This document shows positions 42,695-51,375 of a stretch of 64,000 nt of DNA, piece by piece (within the stretch, counting starts at the first letter, position 1; the number at the start of each line of letters is the position of its first letter). Source of the DNA: Planctomycetota bacterium. GTDB lineage: Bacteria > Planctomycetota > Phycisphaerae > Phycisphaerales > UBA1924. The notes under the pieces are model-generated. The model worked only from the letters and a program-made list of their open reading frames with translations. It was not told the origin of the DNA and ran no database searches. The stretch spans positions 19,282 to 83,281 of the forward strand of contig JAJRXR010000052.1 of the NCBI GenBank assembly GCA_024276195.1, written 5' to 3'. A program made the translations under genes and the position numbers.

Positions 42695-44185
42695 ATGCTC
42701 AGACGATTTGCCCTTGTGTTCAGCGTGCTCTGCCTTGCCATGATCGTGGCCCCAGCCTCGGCGCAGGGGGGTCTGATCTACCCGCCGTACCCGGATGATT
42801 ACACGTTTGGCGCTGACGGCGACCAGAACCATCCCGATGGGTACGACGGCTGGCCAGGGGATCATCCGAACAACCCAAACTCACCGCACGGGGGCAACGG
42901 GGGCAACGGGTGGAACAACGGGAATGGCGGCAATGGTGGCAATGGCTCGGGCGGCGGCAATGGAGGCGGCGGCGGCATTGGTAGCGGTACTGGAAACGGT
43001 GGGAACGGAGGCAACGGCGGGGATGGGATCGAAGGGTCCGGTGATGGCGGGAACGGCGGAAGCGGTGGCGATGGAGCGAACGGAGGAACCGGTGGGAGCG
43101 GCGGTGACGGATTCGGATTCGGCGATGGTGGAAACGGTGGAAACGGTGGAAACGGCCTTGGCTCTGGAGATGGAGGCGCCGGAGGAGACGGAGGCAGCGG
43201 CTACGGCAACGGTGGCAACGGTGGCGATGGTGGCTTTAGTGGCGATGAAGCAGGCGGCGACGGAGGGGACGGCGGTGACGGAGGTGATTCTGGCGGTGAC
43301 GCGGGCAATGGCGGAAACGGCGGCGATGGATTCGACAACGGTGGCGATGGCGGAGATGGGGGAAACAGTCAATCGGCTGGATCGGGTGGAGATGGAGGCG
43401 ATGGGGGCGATGCTGACAATGGCGTCGGTGGGGATGGTGGCAATGGCGGCAATGGATGGGGCGCTGGTGGTGGCGGGAATGGTGGCGAAGGAGGAGATGG
43501 ACCTGGCGGACTCGGGAACAACGGACACCACGGCTACCGAATCTCCATCATCCCCGGCGCCCCATACATCATCGCGTGGCTGTCCCCGGACCTTCTCGCT
43601 CAGATCGCTCTGCGCGCCGAACTCGACCCGGTGATTGTCGCCCAAAACTGGGATGATCTTCCGGACGAGAACATCGATTGGCGATTGAGCGCGTATTCCT
43701 TCCCCGACGAGAACAACGGGGTCTCGATTGCCAGTGGCGTCCTGCACCCGGGTTCGCTCGGCGCAGATCGCGTCCGCGGCTCGATCGAGTTCCGTGTCAA
43801 CGGACCCGACCCTGTGGTCGATCTCTCCTTCACCGATGGACCCGGCGTCACGATCGCCAACGCCCAGCTCATCCCCGGCGATGGCGATTGGCAGGTGCTC
43901 AAGATCACGCTCATCCGCCAGAACGGTGAGGCGTTCGGTACCGGCGTCGATATGTTCGAGTATCGAACGCGCGACGTGGAGGTGCGGGTCTTCCGCTTTG
44001 CCGAGATGGGACCGATCGGGGACCTCAACGGAAACGGGAACGTCGATGGCGCCGACCTCGGGATCGTCACGGGCAACATGGGCGCCCAGGGCGTGCTTGA
44101 CCCCGAGGACGGCGACGCGAATCAGGACGGAATCGTTGATACGAACGACGCCATCATCGTGATCGAGGGGATCGGACAGCCCTGA
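42695..44185 (+). CDS. Secreted glycine-rich repeat protein with dockerin-like C-terminus
   Basis: A 496-aa protein with a signal peptide (FALVFSVLCLAMIVAPASAQ). Residues about 66-279 are GGNGG/GGDGG repeats, like mycobacterial PE-PGRS chains or ice-binding/silk-like low-complexity proteins. A beta-rich domain (about 285-435) is followed by two EF-hand-like dockerin segments, GDLNGNGNVDGADLG near 443 and DANQDGIVDTNDA near 475, which should bind calcium. The AGACGA-rich leader has no clear ribosome site. Likely a surface or matrix protein held by its dockerin-like end. The repeat DNA also leaves long open frames on the other strand, which are artefacts. Confidence 0.83.
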   Translation: MLRRFALVFSVLCLAMIVAPASAQGGLIYPPYPDDYTFGADGDQNHPDGYDGWPGDHPNNPNSPHGGNGGNGWNNGNGGNGGNGSGGGNGGGGGIGSGTGNGGNGGNGGDGIEGSGDGGNGGSGGDGANGGTGGSGGDGFGFGDGGNGGNGGNGLGSGDGGAGGDGGSGYGNGGNGGDGGFSGDEAGGDGGDGGDGGDSGGDAGNGGNGGDGFDNGGDGGDGGNSQSAGSGGDGGDGGDADNGVGGDGGNGGNGWGAGGGGNGGEGGDGPGGLGNNGHHGYRISIIPGAPYIIAWLSPDLLAQIALRAELDPVIVAQNWDDLPDENIDWRLSAYSFPDENNGVSIASGVLHPGSLGADRVRGSIEFRVNGPDPVVDLSFTDGPGVTIANAQLIPGDGDWQVLKITLIRQNGEAFGTGVDMFEYRTRDVEVRVFRFAEMGPIGDLNGNGNVDGADLGIVTGNMGAQGVLDPEDGDANQDGIVDTNDAIIVIEGIGQP

Positions 44186-44196
44186 TTCTGCTCTGA

Positions 44197-44694
44197 CTAC
44201 TTGCCCGGACTCTTGCCCGCCGACGCGAAGATCTGGAAGCGTGTGCCGTGGGGTTCGAGGCCGCGCTCTTTGCAGATGCGATCGCGGATGGCGGCGAGCT
44301 CGGGGATGTCGATGGCCTCGACGGCGCCGGTGTCGGTGTGGACGAGCAGGGTGTTGGGTTTTTTGCCGAAGACGAGCTGGTAGTGGCTCTGCTCGCGGTC
44401 GAACAGGACTCGCTGGACGAGCCCGGCGACCTCGAGGAGCTTGATCGTGCGGTAGACGGTCGCTTTCGAGACGCGGAACCCCTCGAGCTTGAGGCGTTCG
44501 AGGAGCTGCTCGGCCTCGAACAGGGCGTCGATGCGGATGATCGTGTCGAGGATCTGCGCCCGCTCTGGGGTGTACTTGAGGCCCTCGTCCTTGAGCGAAC
44601 GCCGGAAGACGGCGCACAGGGGCTCGATGATCTCAAGCTCGCCCCCGACAGCGCTGTCCTGATCGCCTTCGGGGCTGGGCGGGTTCAGATTCAT
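44197..44694 (-). CDS. Fur-family transcriptional regulator
   Basis: A 165-aa protein. The winged helix is seen in YTPERAQILDTIIRIDALFE, LLERLKLEGFRVSKATVYRT and IKLLEVAGLVQRV. The dimerisation domain has HYQLVFGKKPNTLLVHTD. The structural-zinc CxxC pairs of Fur are absent: HTDTGAVEAID replaces the usual HHDHxxCxxC. Zinc use is therefore reduced, as in some Fur/PerR relatives. A TACACT box 6 nt before the ATG implies a leaderless mRNA. It converges on the glycine-rich gene. Confidence 0.85.
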   Translation of the reverse strand: MNLNPPSPEGDQDSAVGGELEIIEPLCAVFRRSLKDEGLKYTPERAQILDTIIRIDALFEAEQLLERLKLEGFRVSKATVYRTIKLLEVAGLVQRVLFDREQSHYQLVFGKKPNTLLVHTDTGAVEAIDIPELAAIRDRICKERGLEPHGTRFQIFASAGKSPGK

Positions 44695-44700
44695 GGGGCA

Positions 44701-44706
44701 AGTGTA
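44701..44706 (-). promoter_or_regulatory. -10 box of a probable leaderless promoter (fur-like)
   Basis: On the minus strand TACACT, then TGCCCC (6 nt), then ATG 44694. No Shine-Dalgarno sequence. Confidence 0.5.
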
Positions 44707-44791
44707 GCGTCGGCGGCGGAGGCCCTGCGGGCGGCGGATCCCCCGCGGGCGGCGAAGGCCCTGCGGCGAGCGAGGCGCCCGGTCCGTGCTC

Positions 44792-44797
44792 TACACT
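44792..44797 (+). promoter_or_regulatory. -10 box of a probable leaderless promoter (GT-C-like gene)
   Basis: TACACT, then CGGCGC (6 nt), then GTG 44804. This spacing is why I prefer GTG 44804 over the earlier in-frame GTG 44786, which lies before the -10 box. Confidence 0.5.
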
Positions 44798-44803
44798 CGG
44801 CGC

Positions 44804-46936
44804 GTGAGCGGACACGAACCGGCCAGGACAGACATCTCGGCGCGTGCGGTTGCGCTCTGGGCGGCGCCGATCATCGCGTTGGTCGCGCTGGCGACGCTGC
44901 TGGGAACGATCGGGCATGAACCAACACCCGACCCGCTGATGGCGCTGGGGCTGATTGTCCTGGGCGCGTCGGGTCCGGTCCTGATTGTCGGCGCCCTGCT
45001 GCTCGCGTCGCTGGGGTACGGCTCGGTCTTTCGTCGGGCGTATGACGACTCGCCCGAGGCGTGGACGATCCAGCTCACGCTCGGGCTGGCCCTGCTGATC
45101 ACGATCACGCTGAGCGTTGGGACGCTCGGGCTTTTGATCGCGCCGGTGTCGATCGGGGTGGTGCTGCTTGGGCTCGGGCTGCTGGCGCGTCAGGTGATGG
45201 CGCGGGAGCGCGGCGCCTGGAGCGGGGCGCGGGTGAGCCGCCTGTGGTGGTTGGCGCTGCCGAGCGGAGCGGTGCTGCTGGTGGCGGCGTTGTCGCCCCC
45301 GGGGTGGCTGTGGGATTCGGAGTTCGGGGCGTTCGACGTGCTGAGCTATCACCTGCGCTTGCCGCAGGAGTGGCTCGCGTCGGGGCGGATCGGGGCGAGC
45401 GAGCACAACGTGTATTCGTACCTGCCGAGCGGGATCGAGGGTGTGTACGCGTTGATCGGGTCGATGACACTGGCGCCGACGGACGGCGCCGGGGGAGACA
45501 GCGGGCTGCTGGCGGGGTCGGGCTGGCGGGCGATCGGGGCGCAGGCGCTGCACGCCTCGATGGCGCTGGTGAGCGCGTGGACGATCGGCGCGTTTGTGCG
45601 CCGGGCGCTGACGCGGGCTGAGGTTGACGCGGTCCATGCGGGGCGGTGCGCGGCGATCGCGGGGGTGGTGTTTCTGGCGACGCCTTGGACGGTGGTGGTC
45701 GGGTCGCTGGCGTACAACGAGATGGGCGTGACGGCCCTGGGCGCGGGGGCGATGCTCGTCGCGATCGAGGGGCGGATCCGCCCGCTCTGGCGAGGGGGGC
45801 TGTGCGCCGTGCTTGTCGGCGGGGCGTGCGCCGCCAAGCCGACGGCGATTTTCTTTGTGGCGCCGGTCGTCGGGGTGCTGCTGCTCGGGACAGCGCCGTT
45901 GAAAGAGTGGGCTCGCATCCTGGTCCCGGGCGTGGTGGTCGGGATATTGATGCTGGCGCCCTGGACGGCTCGCAACGCGGTTTCCGCCGGGAACCCGGTC
46001 TTCCCGCAGATGACCGGCGTGTTCGGCTCGGCCCACTGGACCGAGGAACAGGTCGAGCGCTACCAAGGGGCGCACCGCTTTGAGGGGGGACTCGCGGCGC
46101 GCGCGCAGACGCTGCTCTGGACCAGCCCGGACTCGAGCGAGGAAGACCCGAGCGTCAAACGCTGGCGCGGGGCGATCAACCCGCAGTTTGGGGTGATTTT
46201 CCCTGCGGCCCTGCTCGCTGGGATCATCGCGCTATTCGCCCGCCCGACCCGGCGCGTTGCGGCTTTGCTGCTGCTCGGGCTCGGGGCGCAGGCGATCGCG
46301 TGGATGATGCTCACTCACCTGCAGAGCCGGTTCCTGGTCCCGAGCCTGCTGCCCGGCGCGGCGCTGCTGGGGCTGGCGCTGGGGGGGGTAAGGCTGCGCC
46401 GGTCGCGGGGGCCGCTGCTGACGGCGTGGGTGATCGTGATCGCGGCGCAGAGCGTGATGACGATCCGGATCTTCGCCTCGCAGCGCAGCGGGCGTCCGAA
46501 CTTCGGGCTTTTCGGCGGGGTCGGGATGATGCGCGGCGAGCCGTACGACCCTGAGGTCGGACGGGCGGACCCGACGGCGTTCATCAACCACGAGCTGCCC
46601 GAGGGATCGAGAATCGCCATGGTCGGCGCCTCGACGGCGCTCTACATCACCCACGACACGCTCGTCTGGACGACCTGGGACGCCTCGCCCCTGGGCGACG
46701 CGATGGGCGACGCCCAGGACGATGTCAACGCGTGGACGCGAGCGCTCGTCGAGCGCGACGCGACGCACGCGCTGGTTGACCTGGGCGAGATCAGGCGCCT
46801 GCGCCGCAGCGGCTGGATTGATCCTCGCCTCACGCCCGAGCGGGTCTCGCGCTGGCTTGAATCGCTCGGCGAGCCGATACAGACCTGGGCCTCGGGCGGG
46901 CGGACCCGCCAGATCCTCTACCGGCTGGGCGAATGA
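44804..46936 (+). CDS. GT-C-like polytopic membrane glycosyltransferase
   Basis: A 710-aa protein with about fourteen membrane helices. LWDSEFGAFDVLSYHLRLPQ in the first large external loop contains an acidic pair like the catalytic Asp/Glu of GT39/GT83-type enzymes that use polyprenyl-phosphate sugars. A C-terminal soluble domain of about 150 residues (DPTAFINHELPEGSRIAMVG, ALVDLGEIRRLRRSG) is typical of planctomycete GT-C proteins. It may glycosylate proteins or lipids. The acceptor is unknown. It overlaps the next gene by 4 nt. Confidence 0.7.
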   Translation: MSGHEPARTDISARAVALWAAPIIALVALATLLGTIGHEPTPDPLMALGLIVLGASGPVLIVGALLLASLGYGSVFRRAYDDSPEAWTIQLTLGLALLITITLSVGTLGLLIAPVSIGVVLLGLGLLARQVMARERGAWSGARVSRLWWLALPSGAVLLVAALSPPGWLWDSEFGAFDVLSYHLRLPQEWLASGRIGASEHNVYSYLPSGIEGVYALIGSMTLAPTDGAGGDSGLLAGSGWRAIGAQALHASMALVSAWTIGAFVRRALTRAEVDAVHAGRCAAIAGVVFLATPWTVVVGSLAYNEMGVTALGAGAMLVAIEGRIRPLWRGGLCAVLVGGACAAKPTAIFFVAPVVGVLLLGTAPLKEWARILVPGVVVGILMLAPWTARNAVSAGNPVFPQMTGVFGSAHWTEEQVERYQGAHRFEGGLAARAQTLLWTSPDSSEEDPSVKRWRGAINPQFGVIFPAALLAGIIALFARPTRRVAALLLLGLGAQAIAWMMLTHLQSRFLVPSLLPGAALLGLALGGVRLRRSRGPLLTAWVIVIAAQSVMTIRIFASQRSGRPNFGLFGGVGMMRGEPYDPEVGRADPTAFINHELPEGSRIAMVGASTALYITHDTLVWTTWDASPLGDAMGDAQDDVNAWTRALVERDATHALVDLGEIRRLRRSGWIDPRLTPERVSRWLESLGEPIQTWASGGRTRQILYRLGE

Positions 46937-48093
46937 GCGAACAAGCGACAGATCAGGCTGAGACAGCAACCTCTCCGGGCGGCGCCCGGCGCACGATCAT
47001 GGGCGTCGTCCAGATCGCGGGGTTTCTCGGCGGGATCGCGCTGCTGGTCTGGGTGGTCCGCGCGGCGCTGAGCCCGGAGAACCGTGAGCTGCTCGGGCGC
47101 CTGGGCGACGCGACGGCGGGCCAGATCGCGGCCCTGCTCGGGCTCTCGGTCGCCACGCTCGTGCTCAACGGTTCGATCTTCTGGGTGACGCTCCTGCCCG
47201 AGAAGCGGTTGCGCCACATGGACGTGCAGGCGACGAACGGGATCGCGACGCTGCTGAGCTACCTGCCGTTCAAGCTGGGGTTGATTTTCAGGATCGTGGT
47301 CCACAACAAGCGCGACGGGGTGGCTCTCCTGACGATCGGGGCGTGGTACGTCGCGATGATCGCCCTGATCCTGACGAACCTTGGGCCGCCCGTGGGCGCG
47401 AGCCTCTGGCGCGGGGGCATCGACCCGCTCTGGTGGATCAGCTCCCTCGGCGGCGCGGCGTTGCTGACCGGGGCGATGGTGCTTGTGTGCGCCCAGCTCA
47501 GCGGCGAGCGCGGGATGGCGCGAATCCACCGCGTGCTCGACCCGATCCCCCTCGCCCCGGTGCGCCGGTTTATGCGCACAGAATCGTTTGCGCGGATTCA
47601 CGCGGGCTTCGGGATGCTCGCCCACCCGTGGGCGTCGTTCTGGGCGACGGTCATGCGCCTAGCGGACATCGCGGCCCAGACGGCGCGGTTTGTCATCGCG
47701 GCGGACATCCTCGGCATCGACATGGGCTGGGAGACGGCCCTGCTCATCGCCACGACGTACTTCATGATCGGGATGGTCAGCCCCTTCGGCATGATCGGCA
47801 CGCGCGAGGGGGGCACGCTCGGGCTCGGGTCGCTCCTGGGCGTCGGGCTTGTCTCGGGTGATGGCGCTGGCGGGGGGGGGAGCGGGGGCGACCCGCTGGC
47901 GCTGATTATTCTCTTCGTCTCGGCGACGGAATCGCTCGCGTTCTTTGCGGGCGGCGGGTTCGGGGTGGTCTGGCTCCGAGCCGATCGCCTGCTCATCCGG
48001 CGCGCTGGCACGCCCGAGGCGACCGTATCATCCGACGATGCGAATCGCCCTGGCCCCACTGAACCCGACCGTCGGCGCCCTGAAGGACAATGA
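46933..48093 (+). CDS. Polytopic membrane protein (LPG synthase/flippase-like)
   Basis: A 386-aa protein with about eight membrane helices. MIGMVSPFGMIGTREGGTLG resembles the conserved loop of the lysylphosphatidylglycerol synthase transmembrane/UPF0104 superfamily, with a Gly/Ser-rich loop before the last helix. The C-terminal tail is polar and overlaps the nadE start by 56 nt. Its coupling to the upstream GT-C-like gene (ATGA) suggests a shared role in lipid-linked sugar handling. Assignment is tentative. Confidence 0.6.
   Translation: MSEQATDQAETATSPGGARRTIMGVVQIAGFLGGIALLVWVVRAALSPENRELLGRLGDATAGQIAALLGLSVATLVLNGSIFWVTLLPEKRLRHMDVQATNGIATLLSYLPFKLGLIFRIVVHNKRDGVALLTIGAWYVAMIALILTNLGPPVGASLWRGGIDPLWWISSLGGAALLTGAMVLVCAQLSGERGMARIHRVLDPIPLAPVRRFMRTESFARIHAGFGMLAHPWASFWATVMRLADIAAQTARFVIAADILGIDMGWETALLIATTYFMIGMVSPFGMIGTREGGTLGLGSLLGVGLVSGDGAGGGGSGGDPLALIILFVSATESLAFFAGGGFGVVWLRADRLLIRRAGTPEATVSSDDANRPGPTEPDRRRPEGQ
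48026..48031 (+). promoter_or_regulatory. -10 box of a probable leaderless promoter (nadE), inside the upstream gene
   Basis: TATCAT, then CCGACG (6 nt), then ATG 48038. The box lies within the last codons of the upstream membrane protein gene, so nadE could be transcribed on its own despite the overlap. Confidence 0.5.
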
Positions 48094-49750
48094 AACCCTC
48101 ATCGTCGGCGCGATCGAGCGCGCCCGCGCCAGCGGGTGCGACATCGTCGTCACGCCCGAACTCGCGCTGAGCGGGTACCCGCCCAAGGATCTGCTGTACC
48201 GCAGCGCGTTCATCGAGGCGTGCGCCAGCACGGCCAAGCGGATCGGGGAGAACTGCACCGACGGGATCACGCTGGTCCTGGGCACGCCCCTGCCGACGGA
48301 TCCGACCGACCCGGGCTCGGGCGCCGCCAACAGTCTGGTGGTGTACCGCGACGGGGAGCTGGTTGACTACTACGACAAACGCCTGCTCCCGACCTACGAC
48401 GTCTTCGACGAGGACCGGTACTTCACGCCCGGCGCCCGGGCCGTCGTCTTCGAGGCGGGGGGCAATCGCATCGGGCTGGCGATCTGCGAGGACCTGTGGA
48501 AGGGCGAGGACGCGGGCTTTGCGCAGCGATACCGCACCAGCGAAGACCCCGTCGCGGCGCTGGAGACCCTGGGCGTGGAAGTGCTCATCAGCCCGTCGGC
48601 AAGCCCATTCGTTCTCGGCAAGGGCCTGCGCCATCATGAGCTGGTCGCCGGGTGCGCCAAGCGCCTGGGCGCGCACGTGCTCAGCGTCAACCAGCTCGGG
48701 GGGAATGACGACCTCGTCTTTGACGGGCACACCCTCGTGTACGCCCCCGACGGGGCCTTGCAGAGCGCCGGCGGGCTGTTCGGGCAAGAGCTGCGAGATG
48801 GCCTGCACATATGCGATATCGGCGCGAGCCGGTCGCACACCGACGACCCGGCGGTCGCCCTCGACGACGAAGAACTCCTGTACCGGGCGCTGGTGCTCGG
48901 GGTCAGGGACTATCTGCGCAAGACCGGGTTTGAGCGTGCGCTCATTGCGCTCTCGGGCGGGATCGACTCGGCATTGACGGCCGTTATCGCGTGCGCCGCG
49001 ATCGGGAGCGAGCGGGTCACGGGCGTGAGCCTGCCGGGGATGTACTCGTCGGATCACTCGATGGTGGACGCGACAGAGCTGGCGGGCGCGCTGGGCGTGC
49101 GCTGCCTGAGCGTGCCGATCCGCGAGGGGGAGAACGCGCTGGCGGGGATGCTCAACCCGGCGCTGGTCGAGCTGGGGCAGGCGCCACTCGGCGAGGAGCT
49201 GCCGGACGTGGCCGAGGAGAACCTGCAGAGCCGGGTGCGCGGGGTGGTGATGATGGCGCTGTCCAACCGGACGGGCGCGATCCTGCTGACGACGGGCAAC
49301 AAGAGCGAGCTGGCGGTGGGATACTGCACGCTGTACGGCGACATGAACGGCGGGCTGGCCGTGCTCAGCGACGTGCCCAAGACACTGGTCTACACGCTCT
49401 CGCGCTGGATCAACGGGCAGCACGAGCGCCTCGGCTTCGAGAGCCCGCCGATCCCGCAGCGGACGATCGACAAACCCCCCAGCGCCGAGCTGCGCCCGGA
49501 CCAGAAAGATTCGGACTCGCTGCCCGAGTATCACATCCTCGACGAGATCATCGAGCGCTGCGTCGAGCAGCGCCAGAGCACGAAACGGATCATCGACGAG
49601 ACCGGCATCGACCCCGCGATCATCGAACGCATCACGGGATTGATCCGGCGCAACGAGTACAAACGCCAGCAGCTTGCGATCGGGATCAAGGTGACGGGGG
49701 TCGCGTTCGGGGCGGGGAGACGGATGCCGATTGCGCAGGGGTGGGGATGA
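48038..49750 (+). CDS. nadE: Glutamine-dependent NAD+ synthetase
   Basis: A 570-aa two-domain enzyme that amidates nicotinate adenine dinucleotide to NAD+. The nitrilase-type glutaminase has its triad in PELALSGYPPKDLL (Glu), YDKRLLPTYDVFDEDRYF (Lys) and IGLAICEDLW (Cys). The synthetase domain has the ATP P-loop LSGGIDSALT and NRTGAILLTTGNKSELAVGY. Length is normal. The start lies within the upstream gene and follows a TATCAT box by 6 nt. A 10-bp hairpin follows 72 nt after the stop. Confidence 0.95.
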   Translation: MRIALAPLNPTVGALKDNETLIVGAIERARASGCDIVVTPELALSGYPPKDLLYRSAFIEACASTAKRIGENCTDGITLVLGTPLPTDPTDPGSGAANSLVVYRDGELVDYYDKRLLPTYDVFDEDRYFTPGARAVVFEAGGNRIGLAICEDLWKGEDAGFAQRYRTSEDPVAALETLGVEVLISPSASPFVLGKGLRHHELVAGCAKRLGAHVLSVNQLGGNDDLVFDGHTLVYAPDGALQSAGGLFGQELRDGLHICDIGASRSHTDDPAVALDDEELLYRALVLGVRDYLRKTGFERALIALSGGIDSALTAVIACAAIGSERVTGVSLPGMYSSDHSMVDATELAGALGVRCLSVPIREGENALAGMLNPALVELGQAPLGEELPDVAEENLQSRVRGVVMMALSNRTGAILLTTGNKSELAVGYCTLYGDMNGGLAVLSDVPKTLVYTLSRWINGQHERLGFESPPIPQRTIDKPPSAELRPDQKDSDSLPEYHILDEIIERCVEQRQSTKRIIDETGIDPAIIERITGLIRRNEYKRQQLAIGIKVTGVAFGAGRRMPIAQGWG

Positions 49751-49768
49751 GGGGAGGGGGATGATTCA

Positions 49769-49798
49769 CCGCAGAGGGCCGCGGAGGGCCGCAGAGGG
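49769..49798 (+). repeat. Three tandem 10-bp units CCGC(A/G)GAGGG
   Basis: CCGCAGAGGG, CCGCGGAGGG and CCGCAGAGGG follow directly after one another, 18 nt past the nadE stop. They mark the left edge of the repeat-rich island. Confidence 0.8.
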
Positions 49799-49821
49799 GG
49801 GAGAGGGGCGGATTCGCGTGC

Positions 49822-49845
49822 CACTGACCCGTCTTCGGGTCAGTG
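49822..49845. terminator. Perfect 10-bp hairpin after nadE
   Basis: CACTGACCCG and CGGGTCAGTG pair perfectly around TCTT. Only TTG follows, so termination would rely on stem strength. It lies 16 nt before the first copy of the double-hairpin repeat. Confidence 0.6.
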
Positions 49846-49861
49846 TTGATACAAAGGGTGG

Positions 49862-49935
49862 CGTGCAGACGGCGGTAGCCTTCTGCACGGTTTGCGAAGG
49901 TGATTGCGGGATCGTGGGGAAGGCGAGGCGATGTT
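49862..49935 (+). repeat. Double-hairpin repeat, copy 1 (left hairpin intact, right degenerate)
   Basis: CGTGCAGA (49862-49869) pairs with TCTGCACG (49882-49889). The linker is recognisable, but the right stem has decayed (CGTGGGGA without a matching TCTCCACG). Confidence 0.75.
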
Positions 49936-50003
49936 TCGGCAGCACCCGGTGGTCATGTCAACGGGGCGGGCCGGGTCCGCGAGGCTATATCAGAGGGCCG
50001 GGA

Positions 50004-50618
50004 ATGGCGGCGAAGTCGTTGTTTGCCACAGCCAGGGGTGTAATATTGCATTGCAGCACGTCAAAAATCTTTGCTCCAAATAGAAAAAATGTCGCAAGAA
50101 GACCGTTGGCGTTTTCTGTCATCTTGCTAGCAGCCCTCAATCTGGCTGTTCCCTCTTGTCGGCTCAGTCAGTATTCACCACACGGCTACACTCGTGAGTT
50201 TGCGTTGATGACGAGCGATGAACTGGCAATGCGATTTCAGACATCCAGAGACCCGGCGATAATCGATATGGCTACTCTGGCGCTTAGTGATAGGCTGCTC
50301 AGTTGGGCCAGAGGGCGAGAACAAGCAGATTGGGAACAGTTTACGCCCGATCAAGCGCTTGATCTCTACGCAACCGCTGGCGTGCGTGCCCGGCAAGTTC
50401 TACTAGAGAACAAAGCGGATGCCGTTAAAGCAATGAGTAGTTACATGACAGTCTGGCTGATGCTAGAACTGTCGGCCAGCGAGACGGACCCGCAACTCAC
50501 GCTGGAAATTCTTGAAGAGTGGGAAGGCCCCGACAGTTGGGGGCCATTTTATCGGGATCTGTTCGAGCAGAGGCGAGCTGCGATTCAGGCCCATGTCACC
50601 GAGTTGGAAAGCGACTAG
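50004..50618 (+). CDS. Hypothetical secreted or lipoprotein-like protein of the low-GC island
   Basis: A 204-aa protein. A basic segment is followed by a hydrophobic helix ending in a possible lipobox (LAFSVILLAALNLAVPSC), then a helical domain of about 150 residues (MTSDELAMRFQTSRDPAIID, PQLTLEILEEWEGPDSWGPF). The signal begins about 32 residues in, so the true start may be later and non-ATG. Base composition is clearly less GC-rich than flanking core genes, suggesting acquisition. No family recognised. Confidence 0.55.
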   Translation: MAAKSLFATARGVILHCSTSKIFAPNRKNVARRPLAFSVILLAALNLAVPSCRLSQYSPHGYTREFALMTSDELAMRFQTSRDPAIIDMATLALSDRLLSWARGREQADWEQFTPDQALDLYATAGVRARQVLLENKADAVKAMSSYMTVWLMLELSASETDPQLTLEILEEWEGPDSWGPFYRDLFEQRRAAIQAHVTELESD

Positions 50619-50684
50619 GTCGTGTCTGACGGCTCATTTGTTCGGCGCATGAGCGGGGTTGCGCTGTGTTGGGTTGGCCGGTGG

Positions 50685-50764
50685 CGTGCAGACGGCGCCA
50701 GCCTTCTGCACGGGTTGCGGAGGCAAGAGTGGATCGTGGAGAAGGCGAAGACGGCGTCTCCACG
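50685..50764 (+). repeat. Double-hairpin repeat, copy 2 (complete)
   Basis: Left stem CGTGCAGA/TCTGCACG and right stem CGTGGAGA/TCTCCACG are both perfect 8-bp, separated by a GC-rich linker (GGTTGCGGAGGCAAGAG). It fills most of the gap before merR. Confidence 0.9.
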
Positions 50765-50830
50765 CCACCCGGCTCCGGCGCCTGAGCCCATTCCGATTTT
50801 CTTGAAACATTGAACTACGGTGCAAGCTGG

Positions 50831-50836
50831 TACACT
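50831..50836 (+). promoter_or_regulatory. -10 box of a probable leaderless promoter (merR-like)
   Basis: TACACT, then CCCCT (5 nt), then GTG 50842. No ribosome-binding site is visible. Confidence 0.45.
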
Positions 50837-50841
50837 CCCCT

Positions 50842-51252
50842 GTGATCCAGCACCAGACCATCGGCCAGCTTGCGCGGGACGCGGGGGTGCCCACGTCCAC
50901 GATCCGGTATTACGAACGGCGCGGCTTGCTCGCCCCCTCCGGGCGGAGCTGCGGCAACTACCGCGTCTACGGCCCGGACGAGGCCGAGCGGCTTGCGTTC
51001 ATCCGGGCGGCGCAGACCGCCGGGTTCACGCTGGCGGATATCGAGGCGCTGCTGCGCCTCCAGGACGAGCGGACGCCGGCGTGCGCCGAGGTTCAGCAGC
51101 TCCTGTCCGCCCGCCTGGGCGAGGCGGATGAGCAGCTGCGCCAGTTGCGAGCGCTGCGCAAGACGCTCGGGCGCTGGATGGACGCCTGCAAGGAGGCCGA
51201 GCGTGGTGGGCGCTGCGCTGTGATCGAGGGGTTGACGGGAAAAACAGCGTAA
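50842..51252 (+). CDS. MerR-family regulator with mercury-type cysteine triad
   Basis: A 136-aa protein. The winged helix-turn-helix (TIGQLARDAGVPTSTIRYYE, RRGLLAP, NYRVYGPDEAERLAFI) leads to a dimerisation helix and a metal loop. The three cysteines are spaced C-x34-C-x8-C (ACAEV..., DACKEAERGGRC). These are the intervals between C82, C117 and C126 of the Tn501 mercury sensor MerR, so a trigonal thiophilic metal site (Hg, or possibly Cd/Pb) is likely. The downstream gene has a MerR-type promoter and a Cys-repeat product. No merA or merT is in the window. Confidence 0.88.
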   Translation: MIQHQTIGQLARDAGVPTSTIRYYERRGLLAPSGRSCGNYRVYGPDEAERLAFIRAAQTAGFTLADIEALLRLQDERTPACAEVQQLLSARLGEADEQLRQLRALRKTLGRWMDACKEAERGGRCAVIEGLTGKTA

Positions 51253-51277
51253 AAACCGGGAAGCCACGGAAAGGGGC

Positions 51278-51309
51278 TTGACCTTGCACCGCAGTTCAGA
51301 GCCGATACT
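51278..51309 (+). promoter_or_regulatory. Long-spacer promoter of MerR type with imperfect dyad
   Basis: TTGACC (51278-51283) and GATACT (51304-51309) are 20 bp apart. Elongated 19-20 bp spacers are the hallmark of MerR-activated promoters, and TTGACC is a common -35 there. A degenerate dyad (C..TG.AC.GC.GT.CA..G) is centred at 51291/51292, within the spacer. It reads into the Cys-repeat gene, which starts 66 nt downstream. Confidence 0.65.
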
Positions 51310-51375
51310 GCCTGTGTGAATGCTGCGGGCGTCCGAGGGCACTTGCGGATCAGGATTCTCTCTAAGGAGCCGACC

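Noticed and set aside
42881-44617. Long minus-strand frame over the glycine-rich gene
   Set aside because: Simple repeats leave the other strand open; the protein is Ile/Ala/Thr/Val low complexity with no start signal.
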